Below, one piece after another: positions 41,023 to 50,017 of a stretch of 64,000 nucleotides of DNA. The translations under genes and the position numbers were made by a program. Origin of the DNA: CAYQMF01 sp964418595 (lineage in GTDB: Bacteria; Planctomycetota; UBA1135; UBA2386); NCBI GenBank assembly GCA_964418595.1, contig CAYQMF010000014.1:12730-76729 (forward strand). The letters run 5' to 3'. The notes below the pieces were generated by a model. The model was not told the origin of the DNA. It searched no databases and saw only the letters and a program-made list of their open reading frames with translations. Each line of letters begins with the position of its first letter. The stretch's first letter is position 1.

Positions 41023-41811
41023 TCATCGCCGTTGTCGCCGCGCCTCGTACAGCACGACTCCGGCGGCGACCGCGACGTTCAGGCTCTCGACCTTCCCCGC
41101 CATCGGGACCCGGAGCCTCCGCGTCGCCGCCGCCCGCAACTGCGCCGGGATGCCCTCGCCCTCGCCGCCGAGCACGAGCGCGCACGGACCTCGCAGGTCG
41201 GCGTCGAGGTAGTCGATGTCGCCGGCCTCGTCGGCGACGCACAGCGTCAGGCGATGCGCCCTCGCGAAGGCCAGCGCCTCTTCGACGCTGACGCCGCCGC
41301 GCGCCGGCACTCGGAACACGCTGCCGGCCGAGCCACGCACTGCCTTCTCCCGGAACGGGTCGGCCCCGCCCCGCAGGGCGAGAAGGCCGCTCGCGCCGGC
41401 GGCCTCCGCGGCGCGCAGGAGCGCACCGAGGTTGCCGGGCTCCTTCACCCCCGCCGCGACCAGCACGAGCGGCGTGCTCGCGCCCAGGAGATCGGCGTCG
41501 GTCCACGCGGGCTGCCGCACCACGATCGCGACGCCCTGCGGGGAGGAGACCGCCGAGAGGCGGGCGAACACCTTGCCGGTGCAGGCGTGCAGGTTGCGCC
41601 CCAGGTGGGCGAGCGACGCCCGCAACGGCCCGAGCGCGTCGCGGTCCGCGTCGTAGGCCGCCTCCAGCACCTCGAGTCCGGCCTCGATCGCCTCCGCCAC
41701 GAGCTTGCGCCCCTCGACCAGCAGACAGCCAGGCGCCTCCCCGGCCCCCGCCGCTTGGAAGCGCGCCACGAGCGGGTTCTTGGCGGAGGTGATCAGGAGG
41801 GCATCGTCCAC
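41023..41811 (-). CDS. TrmH/SpoU-family RNA 2'-O-methyltransferase
   Basis: A 262-residue SPOUT methyltransferase. An N-terminal substrate-binding domain (SAKNPLVARFQAAGAGEAPG, LLVEGRKLVAEAIEAGL) precedes the knotted catalytic domain with motif 1 GVKEPGNLGALLRAAEAAG, motif 2 LVLGGEGEGIP, and motif 3 VPMAGKVESLNVAVAAGVVL. It transfers methyl from S-adenosylmethionine to the 2'-OH of an rRNA or tRNA nucleotide; the target is not clear. The start is GTG at 41811 with a TACGCT box 6 bp upstream. It is the first gene of the operon with rarA. Confidence 0.88.
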   Translation of the reverse strand: MDDALLITSAKNPLVARFQAAGAGEAPGCLLVEGRKLVAEAIEAGLEVLEAAYDADRDALGPLRASLAHLGRNLHACTGKVFARLSAVSSPQGVAIVVRQPAWTDADLLGASTPLVLVAAGVKEPGNLGALLRAAEAAGASGLLALRGGADPFREKAVRGSAGSVFRVPARGGVSVEEALAFARAHRLTLCVADEAGDIDYLDADLRGPCALVLGGEGEGIPAQLRAAATRRLRVPMAGKVESLNVAVAAGVVLYEARRQRR

Positions 41812-41817
41812 GTCCGC

Positions 41818-41823
41818 AGCGTA
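41818..41823 (-). promoter_or_regulatory. TANNNT -10-like box of the trmH-rarA operon
   Basis: GGCTACGCT on the minus strand, 6 bp before the GTG at 41811; leaderless spacing. Confidence 0.4.
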
Positions 41824-41937
41824 GCCCCGGCGGCACCGGGCTTCGACAGGCATGCACGCACGCGCCGCAGCCGACATGATGCTCGGCGCCGCCGCGGTCA
41901 CCGAATCTTCGATCACGCCCGGCGCACCGACGCCACC

Positions 41938-42816
41938 GTGACCGTCACCGCCATCGTGCTCTTCGTGCTCGCCGCCATCTGGGGGCTGCGCGTGGTTGCC
42001 GGCAGGAACGGAGTGCGCGAGGCGTTCCGGGTGACGGTCTCGACCCCGGCGTTGCTCGTGCCCGCGGCGATGACGCTGGTCGCGTGCGCCCTGGTCATGG
42101 CGGCGACCCGGGGGACGCTCACCCTGCACGAGAACCCCTTCGGTGTGGCGGGTGCCCGACGCCTCGGCGTCGGCGTCCCGGCCAACTGGGCCATGTTTGC
42201 GATCGTCAGTCTGACCCTCGCCGGCCACATCGGCGTGCTGCAGGCATGGCGGGAAGGCCGGCGTCCGTACGGGATCGCCTTCGCGCAGGGAATCCGTGAC
42301 CACCTGGTCACCGTCGTGCTCGGCAAGCTCGCGCTGTTCGCGATGGTGTACGGGATCTCGACCTTCGCGTCGGGAAGCTGGACGCGCGTGCTCTACCTCG
42401 CGCCGAGCCTGATCCTGGCGCCGCTCGTGGCCACCGCCGCCGAGCACCCGCGGTGCCCGTTCGCAGCGCTGCGGGCCGCGCTCGAAACCACGCGCGCCCG
42501 CTTCGAGACCGTGGGCAACCTCGTGTTCGGGCACGCTGTGTTCGTCGTCGGGACGTTCCACATCGGCGACCGGCTGTGGTCGGGCGCCGCGAGCTTCGAC
42601 CTGCTGACCTTCAGCACGAGTTCGCTCTCGTACAACCCCTTCCCGTTCGCCCTGGTCTTCGACCCCGTGCTCAGCACGACGCTGGTGGTCGCCAACGCGG
42701 TGGCGTCGAGCGTGTTCATCGCCGGCTACTTCCTGCGCCTGGGCACGGCCGACCGCGGCGAGCCGGCGCCACAGGCTGCGTCAGACGCACCGGACGAACA
42801 CGCCGAGACCGCGTGA
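41938..42816 (+). CDS. Six-helix membrane protein of unknown function
   Basis: A 292-residue protein with about six hydrophobic segments (TAIVLFVLAAIWGLRVVAG, LLVPAAMTLVACALVMAA, WAMFAIVSLTLAGHIGVLQA, TVVLGKLALFAMVYGIS, YLAPSLILAPLVATAAEHP, LSTTLVVANAVASSVFIAGY). The segment FAALRAALETTRARFETVGN followed by a helix resembles YihY/DUF-type transporters, but I cannot name a family. The start GTG at 41938 is the first in-frame start before the first helix; no ribosome binding site is seen. It ends 1 bp from the convergent gluQ stop. Confidence 0.55.
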   Translation: MTVTAIVLFVLAAIWGLRVVAGRNGVREAFRVTVSTPALLVPAAMTLVACALVMAATRGTLTLHENPFGVAGARRLGVGVPANWAMFAIVSLTLAGHIGVLQAWREGRRPYGIAFAQGIRDHLVTVVLGKLALFAMVYGISTFASGSWTRVLYLAPSLILAPLVATAAEHPRCPFAALRAALETTRARFETVGNLVFGHAVFVVGTFHIGDRLWSGAASFDLLTFSTSSLSYNPFPFALVFDPVLSTTLVVANAVASSVFIAGYFLRLGTADRGEPAPQAASDAPDEHAETA

Positions 42817-42817
42817 C

Positions 42818-43741
42818 CTACGCAAACGGCGGCGACGACCCGTCCACCGGGCCGCGCCGCACGCGCGCGAGATCGAAGCCCGGCAGCAGGTCCTGCGGCG
42901 TGCAAGGCCGTCCCGGCTCGACGAGCCCGCAGAGCGCCGCGAGGTAGCCGACCACCTGCGCCGGCGACACGCCGCGCGTGCGGTAGTGGCGCAGCGACGT
43001 ATCGCCGTGGCGCTTGGCGAGGCGCAGACCATCGGGGCCCACCACCAGCGGCACGTGCGCGAACGACGGCGGCGCCAGCCCGAGCGCCGCGTACAGGAGA
43101 AGCTGCCGCGGTGTCGACGGCAGGAGGTCGTCGCCGCGCACCACGTGCGTCACGCCCTGCGCCGCGTCGTCGACGACGACCGCGAGCTGGTACGCCGCCC
43201 CGCCGTCCCGCTTGGCGATGACGAAGTCGCCGCGCACGGTGCCGGCCTGCGGACCGCGGAAGCGATCGGTGAACGCCACCGCGGCCCGCTCGACCCGGAA
43301 ACGCACCGCCGCGTCGCGCCCGGTCTCCTCGCGCGCCTCGCCGACGTCGAAGAAGCGGCCGCGGCAGGTGCCCGGGTACACCGGTCCGTCGTCGGTCGTC
43401 TCGTGCGGCGCGGACGCAGCGTCCTCGACCTCCCGCCGCGAGCAAACACAGGGATACGCGACCGCGTCGTCGAGCAGGCGCTCGAGCGCTTCGGTGTAGC
43501 GCGGCGCGCGCTCCGTCTGCCGCACCAGCTCGCCGTCCCAGTCGAGCCCGAGCCAGCGCAGGTCTTCGAGCGCCGCCGCCTCCGCCCCTGGCTTGATGCG
43601 TGGCCCGTCGATGTCCTCGATGCGCATGAGCAAGCGGCCGCCCTGCGCTCGGGCATCGAGCCAGGCGAGCAGGAACGTGCGTGCGTTGCCGAGGTGCAGG
43701 ACCCCGGTCGGGCTGGGAGCAAGGCGACCGACGTACGTCAC
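42818..43741 (-). CDS. gluQ: Glutamyl-Q tRNA(Asp) synthetase
   Basis: A 307-residue paralogue of glutamyl-tRNA synthetase without an anticodon-binding domain. It attaches glutamate to the queuosine of tRNA-Asp. The catalytic signature is RLAPSPTGVLHLGNARTFLL (HLGN as the HIGH motif), with RIEDIDGPR, the KMSKS-equivalent LAKRHGDTSLRHYR, and a cysteine set (CVCSRR ... TCRGR) matching the zinc site. Start GTG at 43741 with a TAACCT box 9 bp upstream. It is divergent from rsgA. Confidence 0.92.
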   Translation of the reverse strand: MTYVGRLAPSPTGVLHLGNARTFLLAWLDARAQGGRLLMRIEDIDGPRIKPGAEAAALEDLRWLGLDWDGELVRQTERAPRYTEALERLLDDAVAYPCVCSRREVEDAASAPHETTDDGPVYPGTCRGRFFDVGEAREETGRDAAVRFRVERAAVAFTDRFRGPQAGTVRGDFVIAKRDGGAAYQLAVVVDDAAQGVTHVVRGDDLLPSTPRQLLLYAALGLAPPSFAHVPLVVGPDGLRLAKRHGDTSLRHYRTRGVSPAQVVGYLAALCGLVEPGRPCTPQDLLPGFDLARVRRGPVDGSSPPFA

Positions 43742-43750
43742 GGGCGGTGC

Positions 43751-43756
43751 AGGTTA
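43751..43756 (-). promoter_or_regulatory. TANNNT -10-like box of gluQ
   Basis: CACTAACCT on the minus strand, 9 bp before the GTG at 43741, in the 63-bp gap shared with divergent rsgA. Confidence 0.4.
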
Positions 43757-43804
43757 GTGCGCGCGGCGCAAAGCGCACGCGCGACGGTCGACTACAACCT
43801 CCGC

Positions 43805-44713
43805 ATGCCCGAAGGCCTGATCCTCCGCGTCGACGCCAAGGTCGCCCACGTCCAGATGGGTGAGCAGGTCCTGCAGCTCCCGCTGCGCGGCCGCCTGTTC
43901 GACGGCCCGAGCACGGAGAAGCGGCCGTTGGCGGTCGGCGACCGCGTAGCCGTCACCGTCGGCGAGGGCAACGCCGGCAGCGCCATCGACGCGGTCCTGC
44001 CGCGCACCAGTCGCCTGAGCCGTCGCGCCGCAGGCGAGGACGGCCGCGAGCAGGTGGTCGCCGCCAACGTCACCCACGTGCTCGTGGTGTCGGCACTGCG
44101 CGAGCCCACCTTCGAGGCGCCCCTCGTCGATCGGATCCTCGCTGCCGCGGAGCGCGAATCGCTCCAAGCGACCCTGGTCCTCACCAAGCTCGACCGCGAC
44201 CGGCGCGGCGATGCGCTGCGTTGGTCCGAGCTGTACCGGAGCCTCGGCTACGACGTACACGCGACGTCGGTGAGCGAGGGCCAGCAGACGACCGCGAGCC
44301 TGGACGCGCTGCGCGACCTCCTGCATCGCAACCTCACGGTGCTGTGCGGGCCTTCCGGTGCCGGCAAGTCGACGCTCATCAACACACTGGTGCCGGGGGT
44401 GCAGTTGCGGACGGGCGACGTCGGCAAGATCCGCCAGGGCAAACACACCACGACCCACACGCAGCTCGTGCCCCTCCCCGGCGGCGGACACGTGCTCGAC
44501 ACCCCCGGTGTCCGCTCCTTCGGGCTGTTCGGGGTCAACACCCAGGAGATCGCCTTCTACTTCCGCGACATCCGCGCACACGCGCCGCGGTGCGCGTTCA
44601 CCAACTGCTCGCACCGCAACGAGCCGGAGTGCGCGGTGCGGGACGCGGTCGATCCGAGCCGGCTGCGGTCGTACGAGCTGTTGCTGGCCGAGGTCGAGAG
44701 ACAGGAGGAATGA
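43805..44713 (+). CDS. rsgA: Ribosome small subunit-dependent GTPase A
   Basis: A 302-residue circularly permuted GTPase involved in late 30S maturation. An N-terminal OB domain (residues ~1-75) is followed by the permuted G motifs: G4 TLVLTKLDRD, G1 CGPSGAGKSTLINTLVPG, G2/switch GKHTTTHTQLVPL, and G3 LDTPGVRSF. The C-terminal zinc finger has CAFTNCSHRNEPECAV. Length and order match the family. The ATG at 43805 is preceded by TACAAC rather than a Shine-Dalgarno site. Its TGA directly abuts the stop of the convergent DUF2752 gene. Confidence 0.93.
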   Translation: MPEGLILRVDAKVAHVQMGEQVLQLPLRGRLFDGPSTEKRPLAVGDRVAVTVGEGNAGSAIDAVLPRTSRLSRRAAGEDGREQVVAANVTHVLVVSALREPTFEAPLVDRILAAAERESLQATLVLTKLDRDRRGDALRWSELYRSLGYDVHATSVSEGQQTTASLDALRDLLHRNLTVLCGPSGAGKSTLINTLVPGVQLRTGDVGKIRQGKHTTTHTQLVPLPGGGHVLDTPGVRSFGLFGVNTQEIAFYFRDIRAHAPRCAFTNCSHRNEPECAVRDAVDPSRLRSYELLLAEVERQEE

Positions 44714-45163
44714 TCACTTCCACGTGAGCCACTTGTAGAGCCACGACCCGCCGAGCAGCGCGATCGCCGCCGGCACCCAGACTGCGAGACGGATGCCGTA
44801 CGCGCGCGCGACGAACGAGCGGCAGCGCAGCAGGTCGTGGAGGCCCACGCCGCCGACACCGAGCACGAACACCGCGAACGCGGCGCCGAACGGATGCACG
44901 AGGAAGGCGTCGAGCCAGTGCAGGTGCACCACGAGGCACGCCGCGGTCGTGCACCCGCAGGTGGGACACGGAAGCCCGTAGGTCACCGGCCAGCCGCACG
45001 GGGTCCAGCCGAGGGCCTCGTGCGTGCCGAACCCGCGCGCGTCCGGCGTCACGGGCGCGAGCAGCCAGACCATCCCCGCGGCACCACCCACGGCGCCGAG
45101 CGCGAGCAGACGGTCCAACCAGGTGGGCACCGGGCCCTCGTGCACCGGCACGGGATCGACCAC
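44714..45163 (-). CDS. DUF2752 membrane protein
   Basis: A 149-residue membrane protein with the DUF2752 core. It has WPVTYGLPCPTCGCTTAACL, whose Cys-Pro-x-Cys-Gly box defines the family, followed by HPFGAAFAVFVLGVGGVG, and four hydrophobic helices in all. Function is unknown in the family. It lies downstream of the 45189-45737 gene (25-bp gap) on the same strand. Confidence 0.75.
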   Translation of the reverse strand: MVDPVPVHEGPVPTWLDRLLALGAVGGAAGMVWLLAPVTPDARGFGTHEALGWTPCGWPVTYGLPCPTCGCTTAACLVVHLHWLDAFLVHPFGAAFAVFVLGVGGVGLHDLLRCRSFVARAYGIRLAVWVPAAIALLGGSWLYKWLTWK

Positions 45164-45188
45164 GTGCGGGAAGGTACGCGACGCGCGC

Positions 45189-45737
45189 TCAGGTCGCGCG
45201 GCTGAAGTCGTAGATGTAGGCGAGCTTGCCCTTGCGCACGATCGCGTAGCCGAGGCGACGCAGGACCGAGAGCTCCGGGTTCTGGTCGAACGCCACGCCG
45301 CGCACGACCAGCTCCTCCATCACGAAGTAGTTGCGTCGTCCCTTGCGCGGCTCGTAGGCGCCCGGCTCGACGTTGCCGGCAAGTTCGATCTGCACCGCGC
45401 CGCTGTAGAAGCCGCGGATGCGCACCGACTTGTCGCTCGACGCGAGCTGCCGCTGCGTGTTGTCGCCGGCGACGTCCACCAGTTCGTGCGCGAACACGAT
45501 CTCCGACTGGTTCACCATCACGCGCGGCACCTGGATGACCTCGGGTCCGCGCAGCGACACGAGCGTGGCGTCCTCGACCGCGAGGTAGGCGCGGTCGGTG
45601 CCTTCCAGCATCTTGGCGAGGCGTTGGTACTTGTTGGCGATGCGACCCTTGATCAGGAACGAGTCGGTGACGAACAGGTCCTCGACGATGGTCGCCGCAG
45701 CGCCCGCGCCCTCGGGCCTCTGGCCGGGCTCGGTCAT
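45189..45737 (-). CDS. Hypothetical soluble protein overlapping folC
   Basis: A 182-residue cytoplasmic protein. Its N-terminal ~100 residues (VTDSFLIKGRIANKYQRLAK, RAYLAVEDATLVSLRG, VMVNQSEIVFAHEL) resemble small beta-barrel proteins of the planctomycete DUF6812 kind, but the match is by eye only. The rest (YFVMEELVVRGVAFDQNPEL, GKLAYIYDFSRAT) is not recognised. The ATG overlaps the folC stop as ATGA, so it is coupled to folC. Confidence 0.55.
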   Translation of the reverse strand: MTEPGQRPEGAGAAATIVEDLFVTDSFLIKGRIANKYQRLAKMLEGTDRAYLAVEDATLVSLRGPEVIQVPRVMVNQSEIVFAHELVDVAGDNTQRQLASSDKSVRIRGFYSGAVQIELAGNVEPGAYEPRKGRRNYFVMEELVVRGVAFDQNPELSVLRRLGYAIVRKGKLAYIYDFSRAT

Positions 45738-47047
45738 GACCTGGCTGCCTCACGCACGAGCTGTCGCACGCGACCGGCCAGGTAGAACGATCCGACGACG
45801 AGCCACGGACCGGGGCGAGCACCGAGCGCGGCCAGACCTGCGACGGCATCGGGCGTGATGGACGCGTCGACGCCCCGCCCACGCAGCCACGCTGCGATCA
45901 CGGCAGGGTCCTCGCTCGCGATGCCATCGAGGTTGGTCACGACCGCGCTATCGACCAGCGGCAGAAGGCGACTCAATCCCTCGCGCCAGCGCTTGCCGAG
46001 CGCAGATCCGAACAGCACACGCCATCGCCGGTTCGGCGCGATCCGACCCAGTTCGACGGCCACCGCCGCCAGGGATCGCTCGGTGTGCGCGCCGTCGACG
46101 ATGACCTCGCCGAAGCCCGCGGCCAGACGCTCGAAGCGCGCCGGCAACGGCGGGCGACGCACCGGCAGGAGTGCGCGCGCCAGCGCTGTACGGCTCGCCG
46201 GACACAGTTCGGCAAGACACGCCGCGGCGAGGAGGAGGGCATCGACCTCGAAGCTCGCGGCCCCGACCAGTTCGAACGGCAACTCGGCGTGCGGCAGGCG
46301 GAGCGTGCCGCGGGTGATGCCGGCCGACGCGCCGTCGACGACCGCATCGAATTCGCGACCGCGCACGCGCAGCGGCGCCTCGACCAACCGCGCTCGCGCC
46401 TCGACGGCCGCGAGCGCATCGCCCACGGTCGCGGTGAAGGCCGGCCGACCCGCGCGCACGATGAAGGCCTTCTCCGCGGCGATCGCGGCGATCGTGTCGC
46501 CGAGCACCTCCATGTGTTCCAGCTCGACCGTGGTGAGGATCGACGCGTCCGCGGGCACGCCCGTCGTCGCATCGAGCCGCCCGCCGAGCCCCACCTCCAG
46601 CACTGCCAGGTCGACGCCGTGGCGGGCGAAGCACTCGACCGCCGCGGCGGTCATGACCTCGAAGAAGCTCACGTCGGCGAGCCCCGCCGTCTTGACGAAC
46701 GTCACGAGCCCCGCGACCGCATCCTCGAGGCTCGTGGCCGGGGCGAAGTCGACCTGCACCCGTTCGAGCACGTCGTCGACGTGCGGCGACACGTACAGAC
46801 CCGTGCGCAACCCCACCGCCTGCCCCAGCGCCGCCAGGTACGACGCCGTGGTGCCCTTGCCCTTCGAGCCCCCCACCTGCACGACCTGCCCGCGCAACGG
46901 TGTCGCGCCCGGCCGCGCGAGCAGCGCGCGGATGTTGTCCAGCGACCAGCGCGGCGGATCGACGCGCGTGCGCTCGTAGTTGGTGAGCGGCGCCACGAGC
47001 GCGAGGATGCGCTGGGCGGTGGCGGCGCGGGGATTGTTTGCGGTCAC
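45734..47047 (-). CDS. folC: Folylpolyglutamate/dihydrofolate synthase
   Basis: A 437-residue Mur-ligase-type enzyme that adds glutamate to folates, and possibly also to dihydropteroate. Motifs are TNYERTRVDPPRWSLDNIRA at the N-terminus, the ATP loop VGGSKGKGTTASYLAALG, TGLYVSPHVDDVLERVQVD, and LAVLEVGLGGRLDATTGVPA. The C-terminal domain starts LPARFERLAAGFGEVIVDGA with HTERSLA. The start GTG at 47047 puts the P-loop near residue 53, which fits the family. It is the first gene of a run with 45189-45737 and the DUF2752 gene. Confidence 0.9.
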   Translation of the reverse strand: MTANNPRAATAQRILALVAPLTNYERTRVDPPRWSLDNIRALLARPGATPLRGQVVQVGGSKGKGTTASYLAALGQAVGLRTGLYVSPHVDDVLERVQVDFAPATSLEDAVAGLVTFVKTAGLADVSFFEVMTAAAVECFARHGVDLAVLEVGLGGRLDATTGVPADASILTTVELEHMEVLGDTIAAIAAEKAFIVRAGRPAFTATVGDALAAVEARARLVEAPLRVRGREFDAVVDGASAGITRGTLRLPHAELPFELVGAASFEVDALLLAAACLAELCPASRTALARALLPVRRPPLPARFERLAAGFGEVIVDGAHTERSLAAVAVELGRIAPNRRWRVLFGSALGKRWREGLSRLLPLVDSAVVTNLDGIASEDPAVIAAWLRGRGVDASITPDAVAGLAALGARPGPWLVVGSFYLAGRVRQLVREAARS

Positions 47048-47070
47048 GGCGCGGGTCGGCGATCCTCGCC

Positions 47071-47076
47071 TAAGAT
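47071..47076 (+). promoter_or_regulatory. TAAGAT -10-like box of the esterase gene
   Basis: GCCTAAGAT ends 26 bp before the ATG at 47103. Confidence 0.3.
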
Positions 47077-47102
47077 CCTCGCACCAGGACCGCCCAAATC
47101 CG

Positions 47103-48212
47103 ATGCACATCCTCGCACCCGCGCTCGGCGCCACGCTCGTCCTCGCCTGCCTGACGCCCGACCTCGCCGCGCAGGAGCGCGGCCGGCGCCGCAACGACCC
47201 ACCCCCGACCCTGTCGCACGGCGACTACAAGGAGGTCGAGTTCGACAGCGAGGCCGTCGAGCGGAAGGTGAACTACGGGATCTACATCCCCAAGAGCTAC
47301 GGGGAGCCTGCGAACAAGGACCGCCACTACCCCCTGGTGATCTGGCTGCACGGCATGTTCGAAGACGACATGCGCTTCCACACCCGTGGCGGCAGCGCGA
47401 CCCTCGACGAGCTCATCGGCAAGGGCGAGGTCCCCGAGCTGATCCTGGTCTGTCCCAGCAACGGGCGCAGCGGGTTCTTCATCAACGGCAAGAGCGGCGG
47501 TCGCGGCGAGGACCTCCTCGTCAAGGACCTCCTCACCCACATCGACGCGACCTACCGCGTCGAGAAGACCCGCGCCAAGCGCGCGCTGATGGGAGTGAGC
47601 ATGGGCGGGATGTGCGCACTGAAGATCGCGCTGCGCCACCCGGAGCTGTTCGGCACGGTCGCCACCCATTCGGCCGCGATCTTCCCCGCCGACCTCGACA
47701 AGCTGCCCGCACGCTTCAAGAACGCGATGCGCAGCCAGTGGCTCGGGCCGTTGCTCAGCGAGACCTTCGGCGACCCGATCGACGCCGACCTGTGGCGCGA
47801 GAACAACCCGCTCGCGCTGGTCGAGACCTGCGACCCCGAGAAGCTGGGCGGGCTGCGCATCTATCACGACGCGGGCACGCGCGACCGCTACGAGTTCCAC
47901 CTGACGAACGAGATGCTGCACGCGGCGTTCGATGCCAAGAAGATCCCGCACACGTGGACGTTGATCGAAGGCGGAGGTCACTCGTGGGGTGACGGGCTGG
48001 CGTCGTCGACGCTCGGCAACTCGCTGCGCTTCGTGGCCCTGCAACTGCGCGAGTCGGCGGGCAAGGACGCGCTGAAGGGTCTGCTCGGGCCCGGGGGCGC
48101 GGCCCACGGCGCCGGCCCTCGCGAAGGCAAGGGGCACGACGAAGGCAAGGAGCACGACGAGGGCAAGGAGCAGGCCAAGGACGAGAAGGATGCGCCGGTG
48201 AAGCGGCGCTGA
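47103..48212 (+). CDS. Secreted alpha/beta-hydrolase (esterase) with charged C-terminal repeat
   Basis: A 369-residue exported hydrolase. After a signal peptide (MHILAPALGATLVLACLTPD) comes an esterase fold with RKVNYGIYIPKSYG, PLVIWLHGMFEDD (oxyanion region), nucleophile elbow GVSMGGMCALKIALRHPELF, and the late catalytic histidine in EGGGHSWGDGL. This is the layout of feruloyl/esterase D-like enzymes. The last ~45 residues form a Gly/Lys/Glu/His-rich low-complexity tail (EGKGHDEGKEHDEGKEQAKD). The substrate is unknown. The ATG at 47103 is set by the signal peptide. Confidence 0.8.
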   Translation: MHILAPALGATLVLACLTPDLAAQERGRRRNDPPPTLSHGDYKEVEFDSEAVERKVNYGIYIPKSYGEPANKDRHYPLVIWLHGMFEDDMRFHTRGGSATLDELIGKGEVPELILVCPSNGRSGFFINGKSGGRGEDLLVKDLLTHIDATYRVEKTRAKRALMGVSMGGMCALKIALRHPELFGTVATHSAAIFPADLDKLPARFKNAMRSQWLGPLLSETFGDPIDADLWRENNPLALVETCDPEKLGGLRIYHDAGTRDRYEFHLTNEMLHAAFDAKKIPHTWTLIEGGGHSWGDGLASSTLGNSLRFVALQLRESAGKDALKGLLGPGGAAHGAGPREGKGHDEGKEHDEGKEQAKDEKDAPVKRR

Positions 48213-48285
48213 CCCGTTCCGGGACGTTTCTTCGTCGACCTCCGCAACCTCACAGGGTCGGCTCGATACTTACCGAGCCGACCCG

Positions 48286-48711
48286 ATGTTCTGTCTCGAA
48301 CACAAGGTGCGGGTGTTCGTGTTCCGGATGCTCGCCGATCGCGCCGAGTACCTCCTGGTCCGGCGCAAGCCCCGCTCGGAGTGGCCGTTCGGCCCCGTCA
48401 TCGGCCCGCTCGGCGTCGGCGAACACCTGCGGGATGCGGTCGTGCGCGAGGTCCGCGACGAGGTGGGCCTGTCCCAGCCGCTGCACCTCATCGAGCTGCA
48501 CGCCCCCAACAAGGAGCTGTTCGGCGAGGTCGGTCTGGTCGAGTGGCCGTTCGGCTACCAGGCGGGGGCGCCGCACCAGCCGGCGCCGACGCTCGTACCC
48601 GGTCCCATGATCGGCGAGTTCGACTGGCTCTCGTTCGAACAGGCCTACCAGGCGATCGAGACCCTCGATCGCGAGCTGCTGGTGAAGCTGCAGCTCCGCC
48701 TGCGCGGCTGA
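48286..48711 (+). CDS. Nudix hydrolase
   Basis: A 141-residue Nudix-fold protein. The Nudix box is GPLGVGEHLRDAVVREVRDE followed by VGL. It matches Gx5Ex7REUxEExGU except that the first glutamate of the pair is aspartate, which normally still binds metal. The preceding strand YLLVRRKPRSEWPFG is typical. It should hydrolyse a nucleoside diphosphate linked to another group; the substrate cannot be told. It stands alone between the esterase and AhpD-like genes. Confidence 0.8.
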   Translation: MFCLEHKVRVFVFRMLADRAEYLLVRRKPRSEWPFGPVIGPLGVGEHLRDAVVREVRDEVGLSQPLHLIELHAPNKELFGEVGLVEWPFGYQAGAPHQPAPTLVPGPMIGEFDWLSFEQAYQAIETLDRELLVKLQLRLRG

Positions 48712-48818
48712 GCCCGCGCCCGCGACGCCACCAAAAAAGCTGCGTGCGCACAGGCGCCGGCGGCGTAAACCTTGGCCCCCCTGACAGCCCATCCCCGCCC
48801 CCCGTCCACCCAGGCGCC

Positions 48819-49292
48819 ATGAAGAAGCCGGCCGCGAAGACCCCTGCCGACCCGCCCAAGATCCCTGCCAAGAGCGCAGCCTCGAGCCCTCCACCCGCTG
48901 CCGCCGTCAAGGAAGCACCGAGCAACGGCAAGCCGGCGGACGCCGAGCCGGCGATCGTCGGCGACGGCCGCGTGCCGAGTTCGGCGATGCGCAGCTACGC
49001 GCTGCTCACGCCGGACCTGAAGGAGCTGTACTTCAAGTTCTACAAGGCCACCTACGGCAAGACGGAACTCTCGCTGAAGGTGAAGGAGTTCATCGCCATC
49101 GGTGCCGCGCTCGCGCTCGGCTGCAAGGGCTGCCTCGAAGGCCACCTGAAGAAGGCGAAGAAGGAAGGTGCCACCGCGGAGGAGATCTCCGAGGTCATCG
49201 CGGTGACCCTCGGCGTCGCCGCGGCCGCGATCGTCGACCGGTCGGACATCGCCAACTACCATCTCGGCGGGCTGTTCGAGAAGCCCGAGTGA
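48819..49292 (+). CDS. AhpD/carboxymuconolactone decarboxylase-like protein
   Basis: A 157-residue protein. The first ~50 residues are a Lys/Pro/Ala-rich low-complexity tail (MKKPAAKTPADPPKIPAKSA). The rest is an all-helical CMD/AhpD domain with VKEFIAIGAALALGCKGCLE followed by GHLKKAKKEGATAEEISEVI. CKGCxxGH is the redox-active CxxC box of AhpD-type enzymes that recycle peroxiredoxins. It may serve in peroxide defence. ATG at 48819; no clear ribosome binding site. Confidence 0.8.
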   Translation: MKKPAAKTPADPPKIPAKSAASSPPPAAAVKEAPSNGKPADAEPAIVGDGRVPSSAMRSYALLTPDLKELYFKFYKATYGKTELSLKVKEFIAIGAALALGCKGCLEGHLKKAKKEGATAEEISEVIAVTLGVAAAAIVDRSDIANYHLGGLFEKPE

Positions 49293-49371
49293 CAGGGCGG
49301 GCACCCCTGGCGTCCACCTCGGCGGCGACCCGATCCCTTTCGTCCTCCGCAGTCCCCAACGACGACAAGCC

Positions 49372-49941
49372 ATGAAGATCCTCGCCACCCTCGCGGCCGG
49401 CATCCTCCTCGCCGCCCTCCCCGGCCAGAACACCAACGAGAACGCGCCGACCTCGACCGCGTCGCTCGCCTTCGACAAGGAGCACGAGCTGACGGTCGCC
49501 CACCGGTCGTTCACGATCGCGGGCGGCAACTGGCTGCGCCAGCTCAACGACCGCGGCCAGACGGGCAAGCAGGCGCGCAAGTTCTACAACGAGCAGTACA
49601 TCACCAACTACCTGCGCGGCTCGCTCAAGGTCAGCAAGGACGTCGAGCTGGGCGGCAACCCGTTGAGCGCCGGCACCTACAAGCTCACCTTCCGCATCGA
49701 CGAAGACCTCGTGTGGCACCTCGTGGTGCTCACCGAGAAGGGTGACCAGGAGATCTGTGCGATCGCCATGGTCACCGACCGGGACGACAAGACCGCCAAC
49801 TCGCGGCTCTCGATCACGCCGGTCGCGGCCGCGGAGGGCAAGCAGGGGACGCTCGCCATCCACTTCGGCCCGCTCCGGTCCGAGGTCGCCTTCAAGCTGG
49901 GCAAGCCGCCGGCCAAGGCCGCCCCCGCGAAGAAGGGCTAG
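49372..49941 (+). CDS. Secreted DUF2911-like protein
   Basis: A 189-residue exported protein with signal peptide MKILATLAAGILLAALPGQ. The middle (VELGGNPLSAGTYKLTFRID, WHLVVLTEKGD) resembles DUF2911, in which an LxAGTYxL strand leads the beta domain. The C-terminus (KLGKPPAKAAPAKKG) is basic. Function is unknown. It stands alone between the AhpD-like and 50018 genes. Confidence 0.6.
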   Translation: MKILATLAAGILLAALPGQNTNENAPTSTASLAFDKEHELTVAHRSFTIAGGNWLRQLNDRGQTGKQARKFYNEQYITNYLRGSLKVSKDVELGGNPLSAGTYKLTFRIDEDLVWHLVVLTEKGDQEICAIAMVTDRDDKTANSRLSITPVAAAEGKQGTLAIHFGPLRSEVAFKLGKPPAKAAPAKKG

Positions 49942-50004
49942 GCGAGCGCAGGCGCCGGCGTCCAGGGAACGACACGCCGGCGAACCTGCGGGCGACTGCT
50001 CCGT

Positions 50005-50010
50005 TATCCT
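50005..50010 (+). promoter_or_regulatory. TANNNT -10-like box of the 50018 gene
   Basis: GTTATCCT ends 7 bp before the ATG at 50018; leaderless spacing. Confidence 0.4.
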
Positions 50011-50017
50011 GCGCCTG